Positions 1 to 11,036 of a stretch of DNA of 64,000 nucleotides are shown here, piece by piece (within the stretch, counting starts at the first letter, position 1; every line of letters starts with the position of its first letter). The notes below the pieces were generated by a model. The model worked only from the letters and a program-made list of their open reading frames with translations. It did no database searches and had not been told where the DNA came from. This DNA is from Bryum argenteum (Eukaryota; Streptophyta; Bryopsida; Bryales; Bryaceae), in assembly GCA_037043015.1 (NCBI GenBank), contig CM073327.1, positions 6,430,727 through 6,494,726 of the forward strand. Reading direction: 5' to 3'. A program made the translations under genes and the position numbers.

Positions 1-235
1 CTAAATGAAGAAGAGATGCCTATTTAAAATTTTATATTTTCAAAACAATCAATCGAAGAAAGAGTTATATGACTTATATCGGAAATTACTAGAAATTGTG
101 AAGATTATTTTTGTAATCTTTCAACAAGACCCCTTGTGAAATAGACAAACATTTTGACTTGGGTCACTTTGGAACTGAAGTAGTAAATTGTCCATGAACA
201 TATTTCCAAAAAAGAATTTCAAACAAAGACTAAAT

Positions 236-443
236 TTAACTGCCCTTAATGGACTTCAAACGTAAATATTATAGATGTAGGTTGTAAATTTGGAATTTGG
301 ATATGCAAATTTTACCACATGCACTTTGCGGTGTAAGGACCACCTAGACAAAATTTAATAAATAATTATTACTTTTGACCTCTTCATATAAGTCACCAAA
401 TAGGAAACCTCCACTTTGGTGTCCATGGATCTTTAGGGGTTAA
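236..443. repeat. Right end of a TTAA-flanked repeat (family F, copy 1)
   Basis: The stretch ends in ATCTTTAGGGG followed by TTAA at 440-443, the same right terminus as the complete element at 25296-25542. The part around 300-345 (AAATTTTACCACATGCA and neighbours) resembles 26960-27000, which also runs into a TTAA-type end. I could not place the left terminus. The first 235 bases of the window are AT-rich with nothing recognisable. Confidence 0.4.
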
Positions 444-454
444 GAAGGAATATT

Positions 455-905
455 TTAACAAAAATAAATTAAGGTGTACAATCAAAAGCATGGTCTTTAA
501 CTAATAATAAGAATTGGCCCCATTGCCTTTGCTTTCCTTATAAACAAGGGCATGAACTCTCAATGCCTTCACAAATGAGAAAATTGACCACACTATATTG
601 ATTGTTAAATGTTTACTTCGATTCGAGACAATTGGGCACAACAACTCAAAAAGTGAGTGTATTGGCGTGGAGATTTGCTCGCCTTAACTCCCCTTGAAGA
701 AAGTCCATTACTATGGATATATTTAAAGCCAAGAGTATCTTTGTCATAAAACATTCTCGCGTGGGACAAAGAGATATTCCCGACATTCTCTTGTCAGAAA
801 ATTCCCTGTCCATATTTAGATGCCACGTGGATCATAAAGACTAAATATAGTACTTTTGAAAATGCAGGTATGCAAGGCGAGGAAGTGATCGAAGTTGTGC
901 AAACG
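455..905 (+). repeat. Dispersed repeat K, copy 1
   Basis: About 450 bp closely similar to 3340-3795: both hold AATAATAAGAATTGGCCCC, GCCACGTGG, and a shared run ending in AAGTTGTGCAAACGGG. Related, more diverged pieces are at 48890-49015 (same strand), 59290-59640 (opposite strand) and 59765-59900. In copies 1 and 2 the repeat leads straight into a GC-rich CGGTCG tract, so it is probably the terminal part of the kinase-bearing element at 3.3-8.3 kb. It has no coding capacity. Confidence 0.6.
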
Positions 906-934
906 GGAGTTTGGGGAGAGGCAAGAGGAGGAGG

Positions 935-1105
935 GGAAGGGGGACGCGGAAGGAGCGACCGACCCGGTCGCCGGGGGGCGTGGTCGGTCCCCACGCGCGG
1001 TCGGCGTTCGTCGGGCCGATCGCGCCGGGACGGTCGCCGGTCGCCGGGCGGTCGCCGACGCCGGGCGGGCGACGCGCGCCGCTCGATGGCGGCCAACCGA
1101 AATGG
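935..1105. repeat. GC-rich CGGTCG tract, truncated element end
   Basis: An abrupt island of almost pure G+C inside AT-rich DNA, made of short irregular units such as CGGTCG, GCCGGG and GGTCGCCG. Overlapping open frames in several phases here are arginine/proline-rich products of the composition and not genes. The matching tract at 3835-4150 continues into genes, whereas this copy stops and is followed by T-rich sequence from about 1112, so it looks like a broken copy of the same element. Confidence 0.6.
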
Positions 1106-1189
1106 GGGCAAAGTACGCTTTTTATTTTATTTTTTATTTTATTTTATTTTTAAATTTTTTCCTTAAATATATAACTAAAATAAGATAAA

Positions 1190-3330
1190 ATTGCATAGGA
1201 TCCTTTTTTATTTCTCAAAGATTTACATTACTCGATTTTCGTAATTACTACACAATGAAAAAGGAATCCTATGTTGATTTCTAAAATGCTAAGTATTCTT
1301 TTTTCACGGATACATTTGAACTTTAAATTTTAAGTTCATAACCATTTCGAGTGAACTCCATAAAAGTATAGATCTTCACGAATTCAAAGATGTTTCGTAC
1401 AAACACTACTTGAAAGACTCATACGTTATGATCTATGAGGCTCTATGAATTAAACTCTGAGCCACATGACCTACAATAGTAACTCTATTCCAATATTGGT
1501 TTAAAATAGGCTATGAGATTGAAGACTCTGGAATCATAATTCGTATGTTGATGTTTAATATAGTACCTATATATTCTTTGCAATAAATTTGTGATTTATT
1601 CCATGTCAATAACATCTTCAATCAAAAATGATAAATACAAAATAGATTATTTTGCACACATTAACTATGCGATGTAGAGAAGTGCAACTTGTATCCATGT
1701 AAAATATAATTGAGAACTACACCATACATAGAGTAATCCATTATTTTACATCCACACACAATTGTGTTTGCAAAGCTTTGCAACACAAAAACTAGGATTA
1801 AAATGAAATCCACCCCAAATCCTCAAGACCATAAACCCTAAACCCTAAACCCTATACCCTATACCCTAAACCCTATACCCTAGAGGCCTACATAGTAATT
1901 CATACATCTTTAACCAAGAACTTAAAGTTTATCCACAAGAGAATGTATCCATTACATACAGTAAATAAAGAAGTGATGGCTCTTCAAAATATTCTATTCC
2001 CAAATCAATCAATCATAGTATACGAATAATCAATTTGATATAACATCTAATCCTAGTACTAATGTACTATACTTGTACAATATCAAATATGCTTAAAAAT
2101 TTAGAAGTTGATGCCATTGTTGCCATATGTTAAACACTTAGAGGGTGGGATATTTTTTAAAATTTATTTGTCTCCCTATTTATTTCTCTTATTTTATGAT
2201 TGCAAAAATAGTAACAATGAAAACTTATTTCAATTACCTTGGTAAGAGGGAAATAAGTAACTATTCAAATCCATACAATAAGAATAATGCTACAATTAAT
2301 CATATGTACTAGATTATATATATTCTCCTAGGTTAGTTGAAGGTTGTCAAACAAAAAATAGCGAATAATAGAATTAATTGTTTATGCACCATATTTTTTA
2401 TAATAAGTATTACTAATTAGAATACACAACGACGGAGTAATTTCCAAATACCCATCAATTAATATAGACCATACAATGTGGAAATGTTAAGGCCCAAATA
2501 GAAAGTCTAAATATTGACAAACTCAGTAAGACCAAAGTTATGAAAAGTAAATGCTCACACATGATCACCTACATTTCATATATACTTGGATCTCTCTAAT
2601 GTGAGACATCAATATATTCTCACCAAGAACTAGGTAAAATTTTTGGAATGTAATTAGAGGGGATTTAGGGCCACCTCAGGGTACACAGTACGGGGCAAGT
2701 CATGAATGGGGGCCAAGACATGGCAAAATCTCCTAGTGAGAATGGATAAATTTTGACAAAAGTTGGGAGATAGAAGAAATGAATGTGAATCGGGGGACGG
2801 AGCTTGCAATACTAGCACTCACCACTATGAACTATGATGAAACCACCTAAAGGCGCGAGGCAAAGATTCTTGACTTTATAAAGATCTCACCTCCCTTGCA
2901 TTTACATTATGCGTACATATTTAGGGTGCCCGCCTTTAGGCTTCTCCTTATAAAATTTGTATTTCTTTATGTGTGTGCTTTAAAAAAGCACATAAATAGG
3001 GTTAGCTTGTCTTTTTCTATTTCCTATCCGTGAAAAATAGTAACCCACTCCTTTCTCACACCAAGTATATAGATTCCCTCAATTTTCCTTAAGTGTACGA
3101 GAATAGGTGGTTTCACTACAAAGGGGCTATGTCCAATATTTTTGGATATACTTTATAATTTCAACCATAGGATCTTGAGTAAAGTACCATATGTAGTAGT
3201 GTGAAATCTTCAACCGTTGGATCATCACTAGATGCGAGATCATTACATTTGAAATTGAATATGAAACATTTTTTGGCCGTGACGATAAAAGACGAAATGG
3301 TGGCCATGATTGTTAAGGTGTTAGGGAAGA
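1190..3330. other. AT-rich intergenic DNA
   Basis: No gene, RNA or bounded element recognised apart from the telomere-like run at 1832-1883. Reading frames are short and AT-driven. Confidence 0.6.
1832..1883. repeat. Interstitial plant-type telomeric repeat
   Basis: About seven units of CCCTAAA and its variant CCCTATA (AAACCCTAAACCCT, then CCTATACCCT) in tandem. This is the complementary strand of the plant telomere repeat TTTAGGG. Tract length and variants show an internal, degenerate site and not a chromosome end; sequence continues normally on both sides. Confidence 0.85.
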
Positions 3331-3339
3331 ATAATTCCA

Positions 3340-3795
3340 AAAAACAAAAAATAAAAAATAAATGTGTACAAAAAAAAAACATGGACTTTAGTTAATAATA
3401 AGAATTGGCCCCATGGCCTTGGCTCTCTTTCTAGACATGGGCTTCAACTCCAAAGGACTTCACGACTCGGAAAATTGGCCCCACTAAATTGGTTGTTAAA
3501 TGTATTGTTCAATTAAAGCTAATTGGGCAACATAACTCAAAAAGTGCGTGAATTGGCTTGGAGATTTGTTGGCCTTCCTCCTCTTGCAAAGAGTCCCTTA
3601 TTATAGGTTTATTTAAAGCCGATAGTATCTTTGTCATAAAACATTCACATTTATGACGAAAAGACATTCCCGACATTCCCTTGTCAGAACATTCCCTGTC
3701 CTTATTTAGACGCCACGTGGACCAAAGAGGCTAAATATAGAACTTTTGAAAATGCAGGTATGCAAGGCGAGGAAGTGTTCGAAGTTGTGCAAACG
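3340..3795 (+). repeat. Dispersed repeat K, copy 2 (left part of kinase-bearing element)
   Basis: Second near full-length copy of the repeat at 455-905. It carries the same CACGTG-containing segment (3713-3720) and the same run into a GC-rich tract. Here the element is not truncated and goes on into a TATA box and coding remnants, so this copy shows the left-hand structure of the larger element. Confidence 0.6.
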
Positions 3796-3834
3796 GGGAG
3801 CTTTGGGGTGAGGCAAGAGGAGGAGGGGAAGGGG

Positions 3835-4150
3835 AGACGGAAGGAGCGACCAACCGGTCGCCGGGGGCGGGTCGGTCGCCGGTCTCAGCCGGCCGCCGTC
3901 GCGGGCCGGTCGGGTGGCGGATAAGCGGTCGCCAGACCGGTCGACCGACCGGTCGCCCGGTCGGCGGATCGGTCGGCCGGGATCGATCGATCGGCAGCGC
4001 CATCGATCGGCGGCCGTCGACCGACGATCGGACGTCACGACCCGATCGGTCGTCTGCCGGCCGGTCGCCGCCGACGCGGATCGCCGATTTGGCGGTGCCG
4101 GCCGGGATCGGACGGACCAATGCCACCGCCAATGGCGTTCGATCCCGGTC
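3835..4150. repeat. GC-rich CGGTCG/CGATCG tract upstream of the left gene
   Basis: About 315 bp built from short units such as CGGTCG, CGATCGG and CCGGTCG, far more GC-rich than its surroundings. It lies immediately upstream of the TATA-like box at 4153-4160, mirroring the tract at 7870-8300 upstream of the opposite-strand gene. The long arginine-rich open frames across it on both strands follow from composition. Confidence 0.65.
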
Positions 4151-4152
4151 GG

Positions 4153-4160
4153 CATAAATA
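4153..4160 (+). promoter_or_regulatory. TATA-like box for the rightward gene
   Basis: CATAAATA at the downstream edge of the GC-rich tract, about 200 bp before the likely coding start. Position, orientation and symmetry with the TATA box at 7862-7870 on the other strand support it. It is sequence-predicted only. Confidence 0.45.
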
Positions 4161-4362
4161 GAAGGGGAAAGGCTCATTGTCCCTCACTCACGGTGAGCAG
4201 AGCATGCGTTGCGGCTTTTTTTAAGTCGCATCGATTGCGTTACTCGAGTCCGCGTGGGTCACCCACGCCCACACTCTGCATACTTGTCGGCTGGAAATGG
4301 CGCCCAAGTTTTCACGTTCGAGGCGAGGCCAAGTCTCCACGACCAAAGGGCGACCCTCCAAA

Positions 4363-5507
4363 AATGGATTGGGAAGCATGGGTGACCCAAATCGTGTTGC
4401 GAGCCGGGTTGGCGAGAGGAGAGGCGGACATTTGGAATTGCACCATGTGCAAGAAGTGCGTGAAGATGTACCACATCATGAAGTTATGGCCAGCACGCGG
4501 CGAGAGAAATATGGTCCTCGTCGTGAAGGCCCGGTGAAGAGTTGCAAGAGCGACCATTTTGCGCGCGAGATATCACGAAGTCACAATTGCGATTGGAATC
4601 AAGAACACAAGGCCGAAATTGATGTTGTATTCTACCATGGCCATGGTGTGGGCTGAAATAGTCCTGCGCAAGGACATTGACTGGACCACCGCGATAGGTT
4701 TGAACGTGCATTTATTGGATCGCAGCAACCGATTCATTCCCACAAATTGGATGGGACCAAGCGATTGTTATACTACGTATTCAGAACGTTCAGCTGATAT
4801 GGATGCCCAACTTCAACAACATGGAACTCCAAGGGCATATGGGGCACTCAAAGAAGACTCAAACCATGACGATCGTCAAGCACCGATATCCTTTGGCACA
4901 GGAAGTGAGGGGTATTACCATGGAAACCACCAATTCATCTATCCGGTGAGTTATATGCCACCTCATCAAGAAAACACGTACGGAGCCGGCGAGTACGGTG
5001 AGAGGTGGATCTAGTTCGAACTACCCATCTCCAATGTATACAGGAGGTACACATGGTTTAGGAGGTGAGCAGGGTAGCGGATCCAATGCTCAATGCAACT
5101 CAAGCCCAACTCATCCTATAAACCCATACAATCGTGGGAACCAATACGGTACAACATTCGGAAGTCCCGAGTACCGTAGGCCATCACACCCGAAGGAAAC
5201 ATACGAGTATGGAGGTCAATATGATAGAAGATCAGACATTGTTGGCTACACAAATTATGGATATGGTCAGAATGCATACGGAAGTAACGACATGCCTTCA
5301 GCACCTTATCTATCTCCGGAGGACGAAGAGGCGAGGTACCAACAAGATCTGCAACAAGCCACACTTCTAAGTCAGCAGGAATACATTGAACATCTCGAAG
5401 CCGAAAGAAACTTTAGGCAAACGTACTTGTTTGGAGAATCTTCTCGAGGACCACCTTCTTACGGCGCTGCGACAAGTCGTAAAGACGATGATGAAGAATC
5501 GGATTAA
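4363..5507 (+). pseudogene. Decayed element gene of unknown function, possibly BED-finger-like at its N terminus
   Basis: Two long frames make one broken gene. The first runs in one phase from ATG 4363 to a single TGA at 4535-4537 and then on in the same phase to 5014; the second, from 4998 to 5507, is in the next phase, so there is one stop and one frameshift (or an unrecognised intron). The N-terminal part has W-x-C-x2-C followed by HIMKLWPARG, which loosely recalls a BED-type zinc finger with a missing ligand; this is a weak inference. The middle is rich in Gly, Tyr, Ser and Asn; the C terminus has a Gln/Glu-rich helix (QQDLQQATLLSQQEY) and an acidic tail. I recognise no catalytic domain. 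The gene lies between a GC-rich tract and a convergent kinase pseudogene. Confidence 0.45.
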
Positions 5508-6153
5508 GAATGACAAATCATCATACATAGTGTCATTGTAGTGAAGGTTATGTAGTTTTTGGCAGCGGATAATGTCTACACCATTCTCGCCTTGCTAGGG
5601 GCCAATTTTAAGGATACAGAAATCCATATTTTGTTTATGAATGGATTATCCAATATCGGACTATATCGTTGTATATTAATATACTATGTAATTTGTTATT
5701 TCAAGGATTTTATGGCGATGTCTTTGTATTTTATACTATAAGTTCACTTGGTGGTAATAATTTCTTCTGTTTGGCTTTAAGCCTTTTTTCACAGTCTCAC
5801 ACTCTCACCTAACATATAATATGTTCATCAATTCATTCAAAAAAAAGCATATGTAAGAAAAGTCATATTATGCTTGAGCTGACTTCGGACAAACGATTAA
5901 TATCGCAACTACGCAAGGTTGATGTAATGAAGAAGTTCCACAATTCATTATACATTCTCAAATATTGTTCATGAAGATTTGGAGATATTTCTATTGAAGG
6001 TAAGAAGTAATAAAATAAAATAACAAACAATGGAGAAGAAGTCATTCATTAGAATCGGTCTGCAAGGTATATATAAACAAGAATGTACTTGAAGCCGATA
6101 CATATAGAAGGCATGTAATACATTTTACTACAAAAAATTTGCCTACATCTACA
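5508..6153. other. Spacer between two convergent element genes
   Basis: AT-rich DNA of about 650 bp between the ends of the rightward unknown gene and the leftward kinase gene. No coding signal; probably the two 3' untranslated regions. Confidence 0.45.
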
Positions 6154-7699
6154 TCAGAACTTCAATGAAGAATCTAAAAATCTAATAAAGCCGCAAGAAC
6201 TAAAAGAAATGCGCATAACTAATTTGCTAATCATACTTGGTGCGATAATGATCATTTGGCACCGCCAATGGAATGATTCCATGAAGCGGTTGACAACGTG
6301 GGTCAACGTATACTTTGCATCACCCACCATCTCCAAGTATTGGTCAAAAGCATTTGCCAAGTCTTGATTGCACCACCGGTCGCCCCCGTTGTACTTTGGC
6401 AATTCTCGTAGGCCTTCGACATGCTCTTCTTGAGGATGCGTTGTGCTATTCGTCCGTAGCAAACTCCTCCGGCGCAATCAAGAAGGGGAATAACGTGAAT
6501 GTCATCACTCCGTTTGTACAAGTCGCCACCCGAGGATCTACCCAATATCGTGCTTGTAGAGTATCAATTCGCTCTTGGGGTTTTGTGAACGTATCTGAGG
6601 ACCTCATTTTATCATCCATGCTCGTACTTAGCCCCCAATCACATACTCCAATATACACCCGTGATTCATCTTGAGGGAAGTGAAGAAGTATGTTGTCTGG
6701 AGACACATCGTTGTGGAGGTAGTTCAACCGGTGGACTTCACACATGATATGCACTAAAGCCCAAGCAAGCTCTGTTCGTTTTTTGCGGAACCGGACCAAC
6801 TGCCAAGCTCGAATAAGCTCATCATTAGAATGAGGTGAGAGTCCGATCTCTCCATGAACATCATCTCCATATCTTGCATCAAGGGCCAACATCGATCGAA
6901 TTGTGCCGCCATTCCACCAATACGTATAGCCTTGGAATTTATTTGCATGAATGGCTATAAAACGAATAACACCTGGATGTTGTATCCTCACAGCAAGCGC
7001 CTCATTCTGATGCTCCACCTTGGCCAAGTCTGGTCGTGTCACAGCATGGATGGGAGTCTTTGCAGCAAATTCCCAAAACTCTTCAATACCCACAACCCCT
7101 CTTATGTGAACTTTGGAAATTGTGCCGTCTCCTCCCCTTAGAATCCTCTTCTCAAGCTCGATGATACGGGCCGTCATAGGAATTACTACCAAATTATTCG
7201 TACGAACCAGCTCCATTAACCTTCCTTGTTCCGTGCGCCACCATCCTATGGAACCAACCCGGTTTGCATTATTGGAATACGGCCTCATCGCTTCTTGAAA
7301 AGCCTCCGCCCTCAATACTACATCCCTGAACTCCTCATCACCCGCTCGAGTGGTTCTCTCATACCTCTTCAATATGTCGACATTCAGTATCAATTAATCT
7401 ATCCTCCATCCAGTCCGTAAAACCACGCTTATCGGTCTCCGTTCTCCACACCGGATCTTGGAGCGCTTCCATCATGAGGTCCATCATGTCGTCCTTGATT
7501 TTCGCCACAGCTTCCTCTTTGTATCTCACGTATTTGCTAAACAAACGTGGAAGATCATAGCCTCATAAAATCGCACAATTACATTCTCCCCAAGAAAGTT
7601 CTTGCACTTATTGGATGGGTGCTCCCACTTCTCCAAATGTCTATGAACCCTTGGTCTCCGGCCTCGATTCCCCCACTACCTCCATTTGTGTTTGGGCAT
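6154..7699 (-). pseudogene. Protein kinase-like gene, frameshifted, inside a mobile element
   Basis: The main frame (7393 to 6446) has a protein kinase core. Segment EALAVRIQHPGVIRFIAI resembles the helix C to strand 4 region, HNDVSPDNILLHF (about residues 227-239 of that frame) is the catalytic loop with Asp and Asn in place, and CDWGLS (251-256) is the metal-binding DFG motif in DWG form. N-terminal sequence continues in another phase (7544 to 7359), and a plausible start is ATG at 7699. C-lobe sequence continues in two further phases (DLYKRSDD near 6520; DLANAFDQYLEMV near 6370). At least three frameshifts make it a pseudogene unless introns or read errors explain them. No glycine-rich loop of normal form is seen. 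The TATA box at 7862-7870 and a GC-rich tract lie upstream. Substrate and role are unknown; I infer that it is cargo or a structural gene of the element. Confidence 0.65.
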
Positions 7700-7861
7700 C
7701 TTTGTGAAAAAAAAAGCAAAATCTCCCCCCTTACAAACGAAAAGACTTCTTTCCTCCGCGGGATAAGGAGCCACCGGATGAAAATTAAAAAATTTCCAAC
7801 CTCTGACTACTCCGCACTCGATAACGAAGGAAAGAAGTGAGGAGAGTGGAGGCAGGTCGGC

Positions 7862-7870
7862 CTTATATAG
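7862..7870 (-). promoter_or_regulatory. TATA box for the kinase gene
   Basis: On the minus strand this reads CTATATAAG, between the GC-rich tract upstream and the kinase frames downstream, about 165 bp before the candidate start at 7699. It mirrors the arrangement on the left side of the element. Confidence 0.55.
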
Positions 7871-8300
7871 GCCGCGGTCGCATGGCCGATCAGCGACCTA
7901 AATCGGACGGCCGATGGCCGACGCCCGACCGATGGCCGACCGCCCGCCCGACCGACGGCCGGCGCCGGCGCGCCGCGACCAAATCGGCCATGGCCGACCC
8001 GACCGATTGGCCCGGCCGACCCGACCCGATCACGGCGGCCGACCCGGCCGATCGGATGCTTGCCAAACCGGCCGGTCATGGCCGTCGGACGGCCGACGGA
8101 GATCGACCGTCGGTCGGCCGACGCCGACAGCGACCAATCGGACGGCCGACGCCCGACCGGGGCCCATCCGACGGCCGATCAACGACCGCGACCGATCGGA
8201 CGGCGGCGGCCAAGCGACCGTCCGTCAGTGCGACCGTCCGACAGCGTCGACCGGCAAAACCCAATCGGACGGTCTGGGCCGCCCGATTCAATCCAACGGT
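7870..8300. repeat. GC-rich GGCCGA/CGACCG tract upstream of the kinase gene
   Basis: About 430 bp of irregular short repeats (GGCCGACC, CGACCGATCGG, GACGGCCG), compositionally the complement-like counterpart of 3835-4150. It is the upstream region of the leftward gene. Overlapping Arg/Pro-rich frames of 76-163 codons in it are composition artefacts. The right edge of the element is probably near 8300-8460, where sequence with GGACGGACGTCCGTCC palindromes gives way to the Harbinger copy; the exact end was not found. Confidence 0.6.
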
Positions 8301-8571
8301 AATCACCTACACTCACAACACTATTTGAACGGCTACGATGCGATTTTCAATACGATCTGACGGTTAAAAAATTTACTACATGCATAGTAATTCCGATTTA
8401 CCCCCCGGACGGACGTCCGTCCGACCAAAAAAACCCAAAAGACGTCCGGATTGACATCCCTGCACCAAACGTGGTCTCAAGGAACCAAGACACCGAACAA
8501 TGGTCTCAATAAAAATAATAAGACACAAAAGATGAATCACATGGTGAACTCAATTTAAATAGGGTGCTTTT

Positions 8572-9663
8572 TTAATACATGCTATTACCTATGAGCCTCC
8601 ATAAGTGCTCAATTGAATCTCCTCTCAAGCTGAAATGTTTATCTTGATTCTCTAACTCTAGAATCCCGTGAACAAGAGATTCAAAGGACATGCCTCTTCT
8701 AATTTGTACTTGCTCAACATTGGAAAATAAAGGCTCTAATTCCTCTTCTTTACTTTCATTTTCCACTATCATGTTGTAGAGTATAATGCATGCTTGCATA
8801 ATGTCTTGCATTGTGATAGTGTTCCAATGTCTACAAGGATTTGCTATAATTGCAAATCTTGCTTGAAGGACACCAAAACATCTCTCTACATCCTTGCGTG
8901 TAGCCTCTTGCACCTTTGCATAGTGAGCACATTTCTCATCTTGAGGAGAGTGAATAGTTTGCACAAAGCAACTCCATGGTGGATAGATACCATCCGCCAA
9001 GAGATAGTATCTAGAATACTTTTTCCCATTTACCTGAAACTCAATTTCCTCCGAAGCACCCTCCAACAAATCATTCACAAATGGAGATCTACCAATGACA
9101 TTCACATCATTGTTAAAACCTGGCATTCCAAAAAATGAATCCCATATCTACAAATCTTGAGTTGCAATGGCTTCAAGAATAATCAATCTTTGTTTCTCCT
9201 TGTCTTGGAATTGTCCAATCCAAGCCACCGGGCAATTCTTCCAAGCCCAATGCATGCAGTCAATTGACCCAAACATGCCAGGAAACCCCCTCGCCTCATT
9301 GTTACGCATGTGCCTCAAAATATCCTCACAAGTTGGTTGCCTCAAGTATTGGCTCCCAAACACGGCCCTAATTGCAGCAGCAAATCGCTTCATCGCCTCC
9401 ATAGTTGTGGACTCACTGAGTCTACAATACTCATCCACCGAATCTCGAGCAACACTGTAAGCGAAGATTCGCAAAGCAGCTGTGCACTTTTGGTGGTTTG
9501 ATAAACCCAAAAGACCTGCACAATTACGCTTTTGCACAAAATAAGAATCAAAATCGCAAACAACGCTCATAACCCTTAGAAATAAACAACGTTGCATTCG
9601 ATATCGACGTCGAAAAATTTCCGGACCATAAATTGGCTCCTGTGCAAAGTAGTCTTTAAACAT
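8572..9663 (-). pseudogene. PIF/Harbinger transposase with one in-frame stop
   Basis: A 364-codon frame closely resembling the plant PIF/Harbinger DDE transposase (Plant_tran family). It has the N-terminal block EIFRRRYRMQRCLFLR, the first catalytic Asp in MFGSIDCMHW (residue 135), the motif LEAIATQDL...IWDSFFGMPG, the second Asp in YYLLADGIYPPW (residue 224), and the third acidic residue in RKDVERCFGVLQARF (about residue 260). A single TAG replaces a codon right after ATQDL (9145-9147); family members usually have Trp there, so TGG to TAG is likely. Upstream on the same strand, ATG 9858-9860 opens MAEWRRRLASQRRDF and then stops; further N-terminal sequence (PGKRRNIDR) is in phase with the main frame but lacks an ATG. 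The enzyme would cut and paste elements with 3-bp TWA-type targets. The copy looks recent but inactive. Confidence 0.88.
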
Positions 9664-10304
9664 TATGTCATGTCCTTCAAGATGCGATCTATCAATATTG
9701 CGTCGTTTGCCAGGCCTTGATCCCCTGCTTCGACTCTCTCAAGATCCTCATTTTGCTCACCCAACTGATCTACCAAGACTCGTAAGACTAGTTCATCTTT
9801 TTGGTCATCCTCTCAAAAGTCCCTCCTCTGACTCGCAAGCCTCCTTCTCCACTCAGCCATGGCATAAGAAAAAGAAAAGAAAAAAAAAAACGAATCAGAG
9901 AAGCTCAAATTCCAAAGAGAAAAATCACATAAACATTTCAAGCAATGTTTCAAGCAATGTATGAAGAAGATGGAGAAGAAGTAGACTTCGAGATGGAAAA
10001 GAAGTGTAGCCGAAAAGTCAGATCACATTGAAGGATATTTTTCAAAATCACTATAATAGTAAAAGTGAGATGCGTCGCAGTTGCGGTTGGTGGGGACAAC
10101 GTCCGCCCAACCAAGCCAGGCCACTCCAATCGGCCCTCAAAATACCCCACTTGCGTGCTTGCGGGCACACAACTGGTGGAGATGCTCTTAGTTTGCACAT
10201 GAGGCAAACAGAGTGAACCGGAAGCTGCATGTGCCTCTCCGAGCTCAATGGGTTCGATAGAACGCATGAGTCTGACCTTTCCCATGCAATTGTCGTATGT
10301 TTAC

Positions 10305-10371
10305 TTCTCCCCCAACTTGCGCAACTAATATCTCCCAACTTGCGCAACTAATATCTCCCAACTTGCGCAAC
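10305..10371. repeat. 24-bp tandem repeat
   Basis: The unit CAACTTGCGCAACTAATATC plus TCCC occurs about 2.7 times in direct tandem with almost no divergence. Confidence 0.85.
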
Positions 10372-10944
10372 CAATCACTTGCGAGCTACACTTGTAAAAA
10401 GAAAATCGACATCTACATCGTTACCCTTAGTAACGAATATGAATCTAGACTTTCTGCACAATGCTTCCAACAAGTAAATGCTCACAGACTCAAAGGACAT
10501 CGGGAACTACGGAGAGGTTTGGAGACTCACAATACACTTAAACTTGTGATCAAGGTTTGTTTCACTGTGTCCAATTTTGGTCATTTTCTTCTTTTCTTTT
10601 TTATTGTGCAATGGGTGACACCGAAGGTCGCCTATCGGCATCGATGCTATACATTAGCCCTAGTGAGGTTGAGAAGACCAAAAAGAGAATATCCAAAGGC
10701 AAGCCATGAAAAAGTGGAGTGATCAAATTCTTCATTTTGTTATTTAAAATTATTGAGGAGTACTATTGAGAGTTTGATAAAAAAGCTATCAAGGCAGAGA
10801 ATTGGGATTACTTTGCCAACATTATCAATGCACAATTCCCAAGAGACACTCCACGTTTTGGCAAACAAAGAATGGAGAAATGGGGGAAGATGAGGAGCTT
10901 ATAGAATGAGGAGAAGGATAAGCAACTGGAAACTAGGGAGGCAC

Positions 10945-11036
10945 TTTTAATGTGGACCCCATGGTTTGCGTTTTTTGATGGTATGTACCACTTTTAATAT
11001 GGACCCTATGTTTTGCGCTTTTTAATGGTATGTACT
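10945..11036. repeat. About 47-bp tandem duplication
   Basis: Two adjacent copies beginning ACTTTTAATGTGGACCCC and ACTTTTAATATGGACCCT, each ending ATGGTATGTAC, with several substitutions between them. Confidence 0.8.

Noticed and set aside
3706-4177. Overlapping Arg/Pro-rich frames of about 150 codons on both strands
   Set aside because: They lie in the GC-rich CGGTCG tract, occur in several phases at once and have hexapeptide-like low complexity; this is composition, not coding.
7837-8360. Frames of 76-163 codons in the right GC-rich tract
   Set aside because: Same reason; the TATA box and kinase gene show this tract is upstream non-coding sequence.
10700-10940. Possible Myb/SANT-like partner gene of a Harbinger element (NWDYFANIINAQFPRDTPRFGKQ...)
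   Set aside because: Tryptophan spacing is only vaguely similar and the frame is broken; not enough to call.
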